Below are positions 11,526 to 23,739 of a stretch of DNA of 64,000 bases, piece after piece (the first letter of the stretch is position 1; each line of letters starts with the position of its first letter). Location of the stretch: contig OX421964.1 in assembly GCA_949128115.1 (NCBI GenBank), forward strand, positions 53,050,601-53,114,600, given 5' to 3'. Made by a program: the position numbers and the translations under genes. The stretch comes from Anaspis maculata. Taxonomy: Eukaryota > Arthropoda > Insecta > Coleoptera > Scraptiidae. The notes under the pieces were generated by a model, which was not told where the DNA came from, searched no databases, and worked only from the letters and a program-made list of their open reading frames with translations.

Positions 11526-12191
11526 TTTTTCTAATTATTACATAAATGCCTAATGCGCTTAACTGTTTCATTTGAACTACCTACCAAAAACAAGTGTCAA
11601 AGCCAGATATGTTTTTGTTAATTATTTTGTGGAACTGTTGAATTAAAACATCCGGTTCCTTTCGACAATATTATTTACTTAAGTAGATTGTTATTTATAC
11701 TGTTTTGGTTGCAATTCGGTTCTATAGTGGCTAGTTAGGTACACGGGTATAAATAAATCGATCAGCATCACTTTTGGTGGTGGTGGTGACTGGTGGTAGT
11801 AGTAGTGGCTCTTGTGGGTAGTTTTCATTGGTCACATTTCAGTCGAGCTAATAATGACAGATCTGTGACAGGTTGCGGAAAAAGTGGCGGACAGGACCCG
11901 ATTGAGGTAAAACTGTAGTTTAGTTGACTAAAATCTTTACTCCAAGCAATAATGCTAGTTTTCCATCCATAATCAGCAAGAATGTGGACGTTCTAAGCTC
12001 GAATTAGTTCCGAGCCCCAAGAAATATTTCAATCCGGCGCTGTAGTATATTAGTACGATTTTTATCAGCTGCTAGTGTAATTTCTCCACTTTCTATCGAT
12101 AGCTTAAGCGAGTAGACTAGACCCATTTCAGCTGTCCTGATTGGTTGAATTGAAACTAACATGTGTGATGTATGTAATAATCAGTTGTAAT
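11526..12191. other. intergenic with a GGT/AGT-rich simple repeat
   Basis: No gene is seen. A GGTGGTGGTGGTGACTGGTG run occurs at about 11777-11810. Confidence 0.4.
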
Positions 12192-13162
12192 ATACCAGGT
12201 GATCATTCGAAAACTATCCACCTGCAATAACTCCCAATTTCTAGTGAATATTTTTTCGAGCAAAAACAGGTCGATTCTTATATCGGGGGGGGGGGGGGGG
12301 GCATCTAAAACATAAATTGGCAAATTTCTATATTCACCCCCCTCGCCCCCACTCACCCCAACTTTGAAATTTCAAATGACACTACCTACCTTGCGATACC
12401 AATTCTTCCAATTGAAGAGAATTGAATTTTCTTTTTGAAAAAATATTTTCAAAATTTTCAACCCCACCCCCTTTTCCCTAGAAATTCTCTGACTGTCTCA
12501 TTTTGTATTCTGGACCCCTCATTTTTTTCTTAATTTAGTCGGTGTCACCCTAGATAGCATCAAAAAAGAAAATTTTCGGTGGGAAAAGTGCTACCCAAAT
12601 TCACCCCTTTGCTCTCCCCTACCTAAACTCCCAAATTTAACAAAACACCACCTACTTTGTGATACATCAAATTGGAGGGAATTGAATTCTCTTTCTGAAA
12701 AGATTTTTTTCGAAATTGTCTCCCATTAAATTGGCCATTTGTAGTATTCTAGGGGGGGAATAGGAGGCTTTAAAAATTGTGAAAAAATCTTTTTCAGGAA
12801 GAGAACTCAATTTCCTTCAATTTGATGTATTACAAAGTGGATATTGACATTTTAGATTTTTAAGGTCAGGTGGGGGGAGCGAAGGGGTGAATTTGGGTGG
12901 CACTTTGGTAGTGTTGAAAAATTTCTAAATATTTTTTTCAGAAAGACAATTTAATTCTCTTCAATTTGATGTTTCGCAAGGTAGGTGGTGTCATTTGAAA
13001 TTTCAAAGTTGGGGTGAGTGGAGTGCTCAAGTTATAAATTCTCCAATGTATGTTTTAGATGTCCCCCTCGATATAAAAATCGACCTGTTTTTGCTCAAAG
13101 ACATTTGCACTAGGAATCGGGAGATATTGCAGGTGGATAGTTTTCAAATGATCACCCGGTAT
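12192..13162. mobile_element. large palindromic TIR element (GGTGATCATTYGAAAACTAT family)
   Basis: It begins ATACCAGGTGATCATTCGAA and ends with the near-exact reverse complement TTCAAATGATCACCCGGTAT. The arms stay complementary over several hundred bases, for example CACCCCAACTTTGAAATTTC (12354) against GAAATTTCAAAGTTGGGGTG. An 18-base G run lies in the left arm near 12285. There is no coding capacity. TA-type flanks suggest a nonautonomous DNA transposon. A half copy lies at 6541-6725. Confidence 0.8.
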
Positions 13163-13163
13163 G

Positions 13164-13334
13164 TATAACAAGTGCTTAGTGTTTTTTCAGTTGAATCGTT
13201 TCAATCCGAAAACAACTGTCAATAGTCTCGGGATTTTGTCCAAGATAATAATATCGGGTCTACTTTTCGAGTGATTGTACTTTTTTTAAGGAATTTAAAA
13301 CATTCAACTCGAAGAAAACACAAAGCACGGATTG
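13164..13334. repeat. small foldback repeat, copy 2
   Basis: A diverged copy of 11331-11525: TATAACAAGTGCTTAGTG at its left, AACACAAAGCACGGATT at its right. It abuts the end of the larger palindrome at 13162, so the two elements share a boundary. Confidence 0.6.
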
Positions 13335-15006
13335 AATTTTGCTGATTATCGTCCAAATAGACTACAAGTAGAAATGGTAGTTTTAGTGTATCATTGTATA
13401 GTAGAATATGTACAACTATATCTACAGGTGCTATTACCTAGTGTGCTCTTTTCACTTACTAGTATGCAATACACGATAGCCTCGTCGATAGCTTAAACTA
13501 AGTTACGTGGGTCTTATTTGCTTGTTTTGATTGGCTGAATTCGGTACCTATGTGGGTGATGATCATAGTAAAAACCCTCAAGGATACAATCGGCCTGATT
13601 CTATAAGAGAATGGTTATGGTAATCACCGTGCTTACGATGAAATTGCTGGTCAGCGGGCCTTGACAAAACATTACTCTATCAAACTGGAGCCTAGTGTTT
13701 GCTTTGCGGTTTTTGATTTTAATTTATCGCAAAAAAAACTTGAAAAAATTCGAACTTTGGGAATAAAGATTCCACAGGTATTTGTAACATCAACAATGAA
13801 GTCTGAGGTTAAGATACTTTCGATTATTTCTGGGACACCTGTGTACAAAGATTTGCCTACTGGGTTTCATTTTTGCTATAATTCATAGATTAATTGCTTG
13901 ATGCATAATACTGCAAACTTTCAATAGGTAATGAAAAAACGACTGAGTATGTAGCACGAATTTGTATGTACTATACTATCTCTGTTTGAACTGGTGGTCC
14001 AAATTTTAAAAACTGTTGCTCTCTCTCATAGGTCACGTGACTTCAAAAAATTGAATTTTTTAACCAGTAATTTGTCTAATAATTTAACCGCCAGTGTACA
14101 TCCGATCACACATGCACAGCTGACCTTCTAAAATTATAGCAGGTAGGTACTTGAACTTCAGGAAAAAACCGTTGTAATTTCCTTAATAATGCAGTTCAGA
14201 AAGCCATCCATGAAATCATACTAATTATCATTTTCTGTAATTGCCGGTTTAATTTTGAAACTTAAATTAGCCACCACTTACCTGTTTTGATTTGAAATTT
14301 ATCTGGCGACCATCAACGCTATTAAATCTCACTGTGAATTGTGGAAAACGAACGCGATTTATATTCATTCACTGAGCAGAATTCAATGCGATAAAAGCAT
14401 CCTTGAAATTTTCCAACGCTATCCATCTCACTCACAAGTGCTCATACCAGTACTTTTACACCTTGTTTTTCTTTATCATTTTCGTGTGTCACTTAAACCA
14501 GGTTATATGGTTTAATTGTTGAAGAGTTGATGACTTGATGGCCGTTAATAAAAAATGTTTTTTATTTGTTTTACGCCTAATACAAAGTTGTAGAAATTTT
14601 GACAAAGTACCTATCTGCCTACGTTTTAAAATGCAGAAATCAATTATTGTAGAGCAAATAATTAACTCGAGATAACAATCATGAGTGCCCATTACTAGCT
14701 TAATTTCGATCAATCAAGAATCGTGATTGGAAAGCTTTTTTCGAAAAATATGATTTTTTAAAGATTCAAAGATGTTGAGCAAGGACGCTTATCGCTTATT
14801 TTGAACGTTCCACTACTAGAATGAGAAACCATGTTCCTGTCTCATCAAGCTCTTCAGTGCAAGTACATCCTGGGATGAAGGAGCGACAATGAATTGAAAT
14901 AAAGTCCGAAAAATTAAAATTCTTTTTATTTCGCATTGTTCTCCATTATTTCGTCAATTACTTTATTAATTTAATTTATTTATCTAGATAGGTGTTACTG
15001 CTATTG
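13335..15006. other. intergenic downstream of gene D, no gene recognised
   Basis: A 75-codon frame at 13661-13888 has no recognisable domain and no context. TTTATT motifs at 14962 and 14975 are plausible minus-strand polyadenylation signals for gene D. Confidence 0.45.
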
Positions 15007-17761
15007 CTAGTGACTTTTCAAATGCACTTTGACGGCAGGTAGCCCGCGAACTCCAATTCCTGTAACCCTATAAAGTCCTCCATTTTCCGGACCTGCCAAG
15101 TCTTCGTCTTCGAGTTTGAAAGCTCCAGTGGTGACGTAAAGCTCGTCCAATTTGACACCTCCAAAGGCCACAGAAGTCACCTGAAAAAATCAATTTTGGT
15201 GAGTATTTATTATTTTATTTTAAACAAAGTACCTATATTAGCAGAGGTTAATGGTCCCATATAATGAAACGTGGTTGTAAGGTTGCGGACTCATAAAAGT
15301 TTACACCGACGGCGATCGAGTGGCCATGCTAATTCAGTTTTGACGTAATTTTGAATGGGCATGGCCACACGATTGTCATCGGTGTAAACTTTTATGAGGC
15401 CGCAACCGTACAATTCCTTTTTTATCTAAATGGGATTTTTTTTCAACTTATTGAGATCAATAATTTCTGCGTAACCATTTTAATTCACATTTTGTGGATT
15501 TGTATTCATTTTTGTATGTTTCGCTGTTTCGTTAACTTGTATAGGCCTTCCTCAAAACCATTTTACGTCAAAGAAAATAGGAAAATCAAAACAAAAGATT
15601 AAATATGCAAAATACAGTTGTCCCATGATTAAGGTGCAATGTTTCACCAGCACAAAAATAAGAAAAAAGTTCCCATGAACATAAACTCTTGTTCAAAAAA
15701 AAAGCGAGTATTCCACATGGAGTGTAGGTATTTATTTGAGGGCTTGGTGTCACAGTAACAATAAGGAAGCTAAAAGTCATGTAAAATCGCTACACCCCGT
15801 GTGAAATACTTTCTCCGTTTTCATTGAAACGGACTGTAGGCTGTTGGTCGAAAAATGCTTCATAAAGGTGATATCGATGTGTGATGTATCGCAGAAATTT
15901 TGCTATTGTTCGCACCGTATCGCCTTATTATTGTCGTTGTGTCAAATATAGCGAAAAAATTGACAATAAAATTCTTGTTTTTTGCTCTATGTTGTTGCAC
16001 ATGGAATTGCACAGGGGATGAAACTCCATGTATTATACTATTTATTTATTATCTCCGAAACCGTTCAAGGAAAACTGATGAAATTTAGCACATATCTACA
16101 TCTAAGATATCTGCTAGCTCTTTGTGCTCAACAAGGTGGGCTAAACATTATTGTAGAGTTTTTATCAGGGATTGGTCAAACGTAGGGGGGTTGTAGGTGA
16201 ATACTACCCCAACTTTCATGCTATAGAGCGATCAAATACTTGATTGCTCAAATTGGCGTACGATGCTTAACTTTTCCCCAAACACGCGTTCATGATTCGC
16301 CCGTTCGGGGTTTAAAAAGTGGGCACATACGCCAATTTGAGCAATCGAGTATTTGATCGCTCGTTATTTTTATTTTGACATAAAACTATGAAAATTTGAA
16401 GTTTTCTAGGGAAAAACACACCTTTTATTAACTTGACAGGTCTTCGAGTAAAATCTCATCATTTTTCAACAGCAACAAGACAACATAATATGTCCTAAAA
16501 TGAAATATAAATGTATTGCACTTCATCAATTTTTGTCTTCCCTGTCGCTGAAAAGTATTCTATCTCGATTTGAGATATAAAACATCTTGACATACATGTC
16601 TTGGTCCTATCCTTTTCTTTTTCAATAATTTCATTCAACAAAGTAGGTACTTAGATCCAAAAATCGACCTATTTCTAGCATTTTGAAGCAGGTATTGAAA
16701 TATCAAAATCAATGTATTACTCGAAAAGTCCTATCGACCTTTAAAACGAATGTCTTGTTTTTCCGTTGAAAAATTCATCACCTCTCAGGCCAAGAGTCAC
16801 GTCTCTCTAATTCTTATTCTTTCACTAGTACCTATACCTACAGCTGCCACTCCCGAAGCAAGTCTAGGCTATACTGCGATCCTATAATTCGTTATCACCA
16901 TAGATTAATTCGCCCCCTCGTGAAGGTAGGTACCTGTTTAGCCGGGATTTGAACCACGTCCAAGAGCGTGTCAGGTTTTCTCGGGTCAATTTTGATAACT
17001 CTACCGCCGTTGAAGATTGCAACCCACAAGTTCGAGTCTGCATCAATTGTCATTCCATCAGGAATCCCTGGTATGTGGTTCTTTTCCAAAGAGAAAATCG
17101 ATCGACAGTTTGCTAAAATTACAAACAAGTAGGTATAATTTAAAATATTCAATTGCCCCGTCAACTCACAGATAGTGCCACTGGCAGTGTCAATGTCGTA
17201 TTGATCAACGGTTTTTTTCGATGAATCTATGTGGTACATCTTCTTTAGTTCATCATTGAAAGCCATGCCATTGGAAATGCGCAGCTTGGTGAGATGACTC
17301 GTAATTCTCTTATCTGGATCCATGCTGTACAAAACACCTTTAGCCGGGTAGACCAGAGGGCCTTCTGCCACGGTATTTAAGGTGCCAGCCCACAGCCTTC
17401 CAGTGGGATCACATTTGGCATCGTTGAAGCGATTGTGGATCAAATCCAAAGTGGTGTCTACTTCCCCGAGTTTTTCCAGAATTTTGACGGTTTCGCTTTG
17501 GCCATCCCAGAAGATTTTGACCACTTCTTTGGCCAGAGATATGACGTAGTGATTGTTCTCGCCTTCTACTGGTATGATGAAGGATACTTGTTTTGGTCCC
17601 ACGTAGGCTTTGTAGTCTGTTTTCGTGCCGGGTGTGTATTTGTGAATGGTTTTGTCCATGATATCTACGTAGTACAGGCTTTGGGTTGCTGCTTCCCAAT
17701 GTGGCCCTTCGCCCAAGTGACCTCGTATTCCATCAACCACCCTTTGTATTTTGGGCGTCAT
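15007..17761 (-). CDS. SMP-30/gluconolactonase/LRE-like protein D
   Basis: Member D. Exons 17761-17170, 17112-16934 and 15180-15007 join in phase to give 314 residues starting MTPKIQRVVDG. An in-frame ATG at 17776 would add five residues. Introns 1 and 2 of gene B are absent, and the first exon reads through both junctions. Intron 3 is only 57 bp, a multiple of three without stops, so retention would insert 19 residues. The last intron (1753 bp) contains two small palindromes. Metal-site motifs are GEGPHW, NRFNDAKCD (Ala instead of Gly), ISNGMAF and IPDGMTID. The C-terminus has TSVAFGGVKLDELYVTT and ends in a short LKSH extension. It is probably a cytosolic lactonase-type propeller; the substrate is unknown. 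TATTTAAA at 17838-17831 may be its TATA box. Confidence 0.9.
15278..15409. repeat. small palindrome in the last intron of gene D
   Basis: The left arm CTCATAAAAGTTTACACCG (15290) pairs with CGGTGTAAACTTTTATGAG on the right, followed by GTGGCCATGC / GCATGGCCAC. It is about 130 bp, MITE-like, with no coding sequence. Confidence 0.7.
16226..16362. repeat. small palindrome in the last intron of gene D
   Basis: The left arm GAGCGATCAAATACTTGATT pairs with AATCGAGTATTTGATCGCTC at the right end. The arms are about 38 bp with roughly 60 bp of loop. Nonautonomous MITE-like. Confidence 0.75.
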
Positions 17762-17776
17762 TCTAACGCTCGGCAA

Positions 17777-18790
17777 GTAATTGTTTTAACTGGCAATGTT
17801 CAACTAGCAATGTAGAATTAAATCGTTCCGTTTAAATACGACAGCCAGGTGATTAGGTTGCCCTTGAACTAATCATCAATCAATTTTTTTCTCGATAGCT
17901 TTAAGGTGTCTGCACTGTTCAAGCCACTCTGGAAACTTATAGTGAAACCGCTCAGCAGCCTTTATCGCTTTTCAACACAAATAACAAATCGCTCTAATTA
18001 TAGGCATTTATCGAAAAGTTTATTTGGTAGTACCAAAATATGATAATTTCCTCGATAATTTCAATGACACGAATCTCTTCGCCTTATTTTTTTAAAAGTG
18101 GACTCCTAAAGAATTAGTAGGCAAAGTACCGAATCGGAAATGACTTCTTGTCTAATCAAATATACTTTCAGAAGGGCGATGGCCCCAAAAGGCAGGGGTC
18201 ATCCTCAAAAGCTAAAGGTGAGAGTCCCGCAAAGGTGAAACACTGTTGATTGTAAAAAGAGTACAATAACAAATTTATCAATCCCGATTCAGTGAGCTAA
18301 TGTGAATAAGTCGTCAAAAGGTTAAAAACCATAACTCACAATTAACAACTTAAAAATAAATGATAACGATAATAATGGCTTTGGTGCCCAAGCACCTAAG
18401 CACTCAAGTATTACCTGGGCAAAGTCAATGTTTGGGCTTTACCGTTCAATACGTCTGCACTAGCCCAGTAAAAAAAATGAGACGAACTCAATATCCAAGT
18501 AAAATATGTATACAGAGTGTGCTCAAAACATCTGAAAATGGAGTCTTTCAGTCAACGCATCGGTTTTCTATTATAGCCCATAGTCTTCCTAGCATTCCAG
18601 GTCGAAATCGCTCCCATGAAGCTGGATTTTTGTATACATGTCCATTAAACAGCCCTCTTTCAATTAGTGATTTTTTTTCTGAAACCCGGAGTGTTTCCCG
18701 CCATTTAGAAAAATCTGGCATTTTTGGCAGTTTTTCTTGAAAAACTTACTAAATATTCACCTTATTGCAATGAAACTCTTTCAATATGTA
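17777..18790. other. intergenic upstream of gene D, no gene recognised
   Basis: Contains the likely gene D promoter near 17840. A 126-codon frame at 18360-18740 lacks any domain and is not supported. Confidence 0.45.
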
Positions 18791-21360
18791 ATAGTCCAGT
18801 AAAATGAGGCGATTTTTAGGCCAAAGTTGGAACAAATTAGGGGCAGGATGAAAAAAATATGGCGATGTAGAGAATGGAAAACTGAATAAGAAAAACTAAA
18901 CTTCCATTTCCAGTCACCCCGGGAACCATGAAAAAAAAAATGGAGAAAATGGAAAAATATGCGCCGCGATCTTTCTTTTGAAACGGTGAGAGAACGGTAA
19001 GAGATGTGTGAAAACTGTCAGGAACAAAGTTGTAGAGAATTCAATAATCTACAAAAAAGTCTGTGGAGGCATATGTCTAACTTGTTTGGTTTAGCCGTTT
19101 ATCGCAGTCAAAGTTCGGCGCCGGTCTAGTGAAATGGAAAAACTGTCCACGTGACCTTCTTTCTTGGATGCTGTGAGAACGACAAGAGATATCAAAAAAT
19201 TGTGAGCAACAAAGTTGTAGAGAATTGAATGCTTCACTAGAAAATCTTCAAGACCAATTATTATCACTTCTAGTTCAGTCGTGAACCACGTTCGAAGTTG
19301 CGTGACAATCCTGTTGATAAAGTGGTTCTTCTGGAAAACTTACAAAAACCCTGGACTCGATGAAAAAACTATGACAATGTAGAGGATGAAAAACTGGATC
19401 TAAAAAACCAAAGTTTCATTTCACACCGTTCCGGGAAATCTAAGAAAAAAAAAGAAAAAGTTGGAAAATAGCGATTTGCACTCCCAGCTTCCTCATTGAA
19501 TACTGAAATAAACGTGATAAATATGGAAAATCTGAACAGACTAGCTTGTAGAGGATTAAATCATCTATAGAAAATGCCGTGATGACATGTATGCATCTTT
19601 GTCGACTTAGCTGCGGAGCGCTATCAAAGTTGGAGTACATAACTAGTGACGCGTCGCTTATGTGGTCAAACTGTCACGACGTTGCGGTCATTGTTCAATT
19701 GATTATGAAACATGATTGAATGATTTGAAAAAATTGCGTGCTTTGTTGAAGGTCTGGTAACTATTGTTGGAAATGTAACTCCGCGGATGAACGCTTTGTT
19801 ATGTATAAAGTTTCTTGTTTGGCAAAATAAAGTCGTGAGTGTCACTGTACTATTTTCGTCATATTTTCATTCTAGAAATCTAGGACAAGAGACTAGGTTG
19901 CTAGAAGATTTCTGAATTTGTCGTTTCTTATCATATATTTATAGCATCAAAATAGTACGAAAATAGTATCGTGACACTCAGGCTTAAAACTGAGAAAGTA
20001 CTCGTATTTTGCAACACAATATGTATAATAATTGAAAAACGTGATTCACGTTAGATATTGAGATGTTTTTCAACTGATTTCTGATGAACAAAGATCATTC
20101 AACAACAGCTCAGAGATAATAAACAACTGTCCACCTGAACATTGGGGTTGGAAATTAAACATTTCTCTGTTGATGCCTATTAGAACCCAGGATAACGTAG
20201 CTCTCGAAAATCTGCTACGGCTGATTTCCTGCAGATGCTTGAAAAACTGCGAGAAGCTTTGTGGATGCAGAAAAGCTGACCTTAAGTGTACCAAGTTTTG
20301 CCACCACTGCCATGGAGCCACCTGTTCTCACGCTTTCTGCATTATCGTTTCGGAAGACGATGATGATGACTATACAATGATAATTCTAACAATAAGTAGC
20401 TACCCAGACGTTGAACAGAGAACGCAATTTTTCCAAATCATTAAATCATGTTTTATAATCAATCAAACAATGACCGCAACGTCATGCCAGTTTCACCACA
20501 TATGCGACGCCTCACGAGTAATGTACCCCAACTTTGATAGCGCTCCGCAGCTTAGTCGACAAAGATGCATACATGACATCACGGAATTTTCTATAGATCA
20601 TTAATCCTCTACAAGCTAGTTTGTTCAGATTTTCCATATTCAATACTTTTATTTCAGTATTCAATGAGGAAGCTGCGAGTGCAAATCACTATTTTTCAAG
20701 TTTTTCTTTTTTTTTCCTCAGGTTTCCCGAAACGGTGTGAAATGAAACTTTGGTTTTTTAGATCCAGTTTTTCATCCTCTACATTGTCATAGTTTTTTCA
20801 TCGAGTCTAGAGTTTTTGTAAGTTTTCCAGAAGAACCACGTTATCAACAGGATTGTCGCGCAACTTCAAACGTGGTTCACTGCTAAACTAGAAGAGATAA
20901 TAATTGGCCTTGAAGATTTTCTAGTGGTGCATTCAATTCTCTACAACTTTGTCGCTCACAATTTTTTGATATCTCTTGTCGTTCTCACAGCATCCAAGAA
21001 GGAAAATCACGCGGACAGCTTTTCCACTTCACTAGACCGGCGCGCAACTTTGACTGCAATAAACGGCTAAACGAAAGAAGTTAGACATATGCCTTCAGGA
21101 ACTTTTTTGTAGATTATTGAATTTCCTACAACTTTGTCCCTGACAGTTTTCACACATCTCTCACCGTTCTCTCACCGTTTCAAAAAAAAGATCGCGGCGC
21201 ATGTTTTTCCATCTTCTCCAATTTTTTTTCCATGGTTCCCGGGATGACTGGAAATGAAACTTTAGTTTTTCTTATTTAGTTTTTCATTCTCTACATCGCC
21301 ATATTTTTTTCATCCTGCCCCTAATTTGTTCCAAGTTAAATCCTTATTTTACTGGACTAT
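18791..21360. mobile_element. 2.6-kb foldback element with ~990-bp arms
   Basis: The left arm runs from ATAGTCCAGTAAAATGAGGC (18791) to about 19780; the right arm runs from about 20370 to 21360, ending ATTTTACTGGACTAT. Landmarks along the whole arm match in inverted order: GGGGCAGGATGAAAAAAATA / TATTTTTTTCATCCTGCCCC, and CTGCGGAGCGCTATCAAAGT / ACTTTGATAGCGCTCCGCAG. The arms are diverged by point changes. The roughly 590-bp loop holds a small inverted pair (AGTGTCACTGTACTATTTTCG at 19836 and its complement near 19975) and a coding fragment with a CXC cysteine cluster. If transcribed it would form a very long hairpin. Confidence 0.8.
20062..20604 (+). pseudogene. CXC cysteine-cluster protein fragment in the foldback loop
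   Basis: An open frame starts after a stop near 20061; the first ATG is at 20170. The part 20062-20340 reads like the C-terminus of a widespread uncharacterised, often transposon-associated, animal protein type: EHWGWKL, then a cysteine cluster SCRCLKNCEKLCGCRKADLK followed by CTKFCHHCHGATCSH, resembling CXC (tesmin/TSO1-like) zinc-binding motifs. After about 20370 the frame enters the right palindrome arm, and its translation there is mirrored on the opposite strand near 19440-19640, so that tail is not original coding sequence. Read as a captured gene fragment, not a complete gene. Confidence 0.55.
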
Positions 21361-21559
21361 AAGGGTTCAATAGGTAGAGCTTGAAATCCTCCGACCAACG
21401 TTTTAAGTAGGTAAGATTTTTTAGGACTCATATACCTATGGTTCCTGATTGAAATAAAATGTCAAATGAGTTTAACGAGCTTCGTAGGGAAGATTATCAA
21501 GTTCCAAGAGATCTGCACTTTTTGCAGTCGAATATACATGAAAAAGGGCTTTAAAAAGA

Positions 21560-21745
21560 GCTTATCTATCGGTCTGCCTCACAGAGTGTCTGCCTGCACC
21601 TGTACGTACCTGCTTGTTTGTATTTAGTGTGCTTGTGTTTGAACCCTGTTTCTGCTTTATTCTTTTCCTGTATTTGGGTGCACAGCTTGTTGGAAAATAA
21701 ACTTATTTATTTATTTATTTATTTATTTATTCATTTATTTATTAT
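21560..21745 (+). repeat. LINE-like 3' tail with (TTTA)n
   Basis: GGAAAATAAAC is followed by a (TTAT)n run (about 21700-21745), like the 3' end of the non-LTR fragment at 45989-46335. No open frame remains upstream. Confidence 0.45.
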
Positions 21746-22795
21746 TTTCCAGAATGATGTACGTATGTCACTGTTTGTCTGTAATCTTCCACGATAACTG
21801 CTGAATCGTTGATCTGATCGACTTGAAATTTGTTTCGCGAGTATGTTTTTTTGTGGAATGAGCCCATTAGTTTTGACTGTCATCTGTTAAACAGAAGTGT
21901 CACTATCAACAAAGTCAGAAGCTATATCTCACGGAACTTGAATTGCAGTTTGTCATTTGAAAGCCCTTGAAAAACTATTCAGAACAGTTGGAAGTATTGC
22001 CCTGTCTGTCACCTCTCAAATAATGTCAATCTAAAATGTCAAAGTTCAAAACTTTACCATTTAATGGGTCCTTGCACTGCCACTTTCACACACCGAGGGC
22101 GCCACAACCGTTGGGGGCAAATTCGACCATTTTGACGGCGTTGACGCTTCAGCGACCGATGTCCGTCATTTTATGTCTTGTTTGAAATTTGGGTAACCTC
22201 TGTTTCTTGCTTGACGTCTCCAGTCACTGTCAGTTACTGGTCAAACTACTCAAACTCCCCTGTTTTTCCCGTCGTTACGGCCGCTTCATCGAAGTAGGCG
22301 CCCCTACAGTAGTGACGACCTCACGTTGAGTTTTTCAATAGACCATTTCCACATGACGTCACACGTACGTGTCGAACGGCTGATTCGGGGCAACGCCAAA
22401 CATGATGTCAACTATACGTGCCAGCTTGTCAAAACTTTGTGACACCAGTGACTTCCACTCACCGACACCGACCAAAGAGGTTGTACACGACTGAAAGATT
22501 GACATACTACCAATCTGACTGTCGCACATGACTGACGTAGCCCACGTGCCCCGTGACAGATAACGCAGATCTGACTGACGTTGCCCCGAATCAGCTGTTC
22601 AAGACGGAGCTACGTGACGTCAGTGGAAATGGTCTATTGCAAGGCCCCATTATTTAAAATCTTTCTGATGGGTTGGGACCAAATTTGGCAGGAAGCAACA
22701 CAACAAAAGAGTCAAATTAATTCTGTAGTTGCAGTTTTCCACCACTTTCCAGTCGGGCATTATGATTTTTCAAAAGAGAGGGCCGTGTTTTGACC
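21746..22795 (+). repeat. copy of the ACTTTCCC dispersed family, interrupted by a nested insertion
   Basis: GTAATCTTCCACGATAACTG and GTTGATCTGATCGACTTGAA match the copy at 46640-47185. Collinearity is broken at about 22073 and resumes at about 22645 (AAATTTGGCAGGAAGCAACA against the 47100 region). The roughly 570-bp interruption is therefore an insertion relative to the other copy. Its ends are GGGTCCTTGCA and TGCAAGGCCC. Confidence 0.65.
22336..22639. mobile_element. palindromic TIR element inside the 22073-22645 insertion
   Basis: It starts CAATAGACCATTTCCACATG and ends GTCAGTGGAAATGGTCTATT. Further inside, GATTCGGGGCAACG pairs with CGTTGCCCCGAATC. It is about 304 bp with no coding sequence and lies at the inner end of a larger insertion. 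Confidence 0.7.
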
Positions 22796-23739
22796 AGGAC
22801 GACTCGATTTTGATGCAGGACTTCACTCAAAAATTCATTCCCGCTCAGGGATAAACTTTTTTCTAACAATTCATACCGATACGGAAATCAGATTGAATTG
22901 GGCATCGTGTAGACCCATTTTCAAAATCGAGACGGCTTCCGTTTTCCGACGGTAATTTTTTTAAAATGAAATTTGCACATTCCGAGAATTTGAAAATACT
23001 GCGGTGCAAACTTCGACATGCGGTAAGCCTGACCAATTATTATGCAGACATGCTTGGAATAAAAGTTGGAGAAAAGATTGAAATAATTTTTGGAGGGATT
23101 CCTCTCTGAAAAAAACTGAAAATTTCTCAACTTTTAATCCCGTGGACAGATTTTGACAATTTTTTTTCTTAAACAAGAGGTACTTAGACCTTGGGCCCAC
23201 CGTAACTGAGAGTGACTCATACTTTCTATCCTAGTTCCACGTTCTTCGCCGCAACGCTCCAAGTGTTCACTTACTCACTCACACTCACTGTGAATGTGAG
23301 TGAGTCACTCTTCAACTATTCCGATCCTCGAGTATAACTGGTTCTTGAACAGTCTCCAACTTTTTTTCCCAATCTCCCACCTGAAAGGATGTTTCGAACA
23401 AAAATTTCCATAGGTTCCTGGACTGGACACTATTCGGGAAAAGTTTTGGGGTGACACAACCGATTTTTGTAGTTTATCAGTTCCTCACTCACCTTGTAGA
23501 TAAACTGAAAAAATCGAATACATACCTACCTAATTCCCTTATCGTCTTTCACAATATTCTTTCTCATACATTCCATTAAAATCTTTTCAATTAATGGAAA
23601 TAGATGGGACCAAAGTACCAGCCTTTGAGCCTCTCTATCTTGAAAGATGTAGGACATGAAAATGTTTCTACATTCACCCAGCACTCGCCTACGTTTTTAA
23701 CAAGGTGATTCTTGTGTAACCCTACATGGACCAAATACA
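22796..23739. other. intergenic, no gene recognised
   Basis: A short perfect palindrome based on ACTCACTCACACTCAC / GTGAGTGAGTCACT lies near 23270-23310. The segment GTTTTGGGGTGACACAACCG (23442) recurs at about 48069, marking another dispersed repeat. No coding sequence is supported. Confidence 0.45.

Noticed and set aside
17435..17815. 126-codon plus-strand open frame
   Set aside because: It lies antisense to SMP-30 gene D exon 1, whose protein motifs are clear; the plus frame has no domain.
18360..18740. 126-codon plus-strand frame
   Set aside because: No domain, no promoter or splice context, and adjacent to repeat DNA.
18791..21360. Assembly artefact (collapsed inverted haplotypes)
   Set aside because: The arms differ by many point changes and have a unique loop, which fits an old foldback better than an artefact; long reads would settle it.
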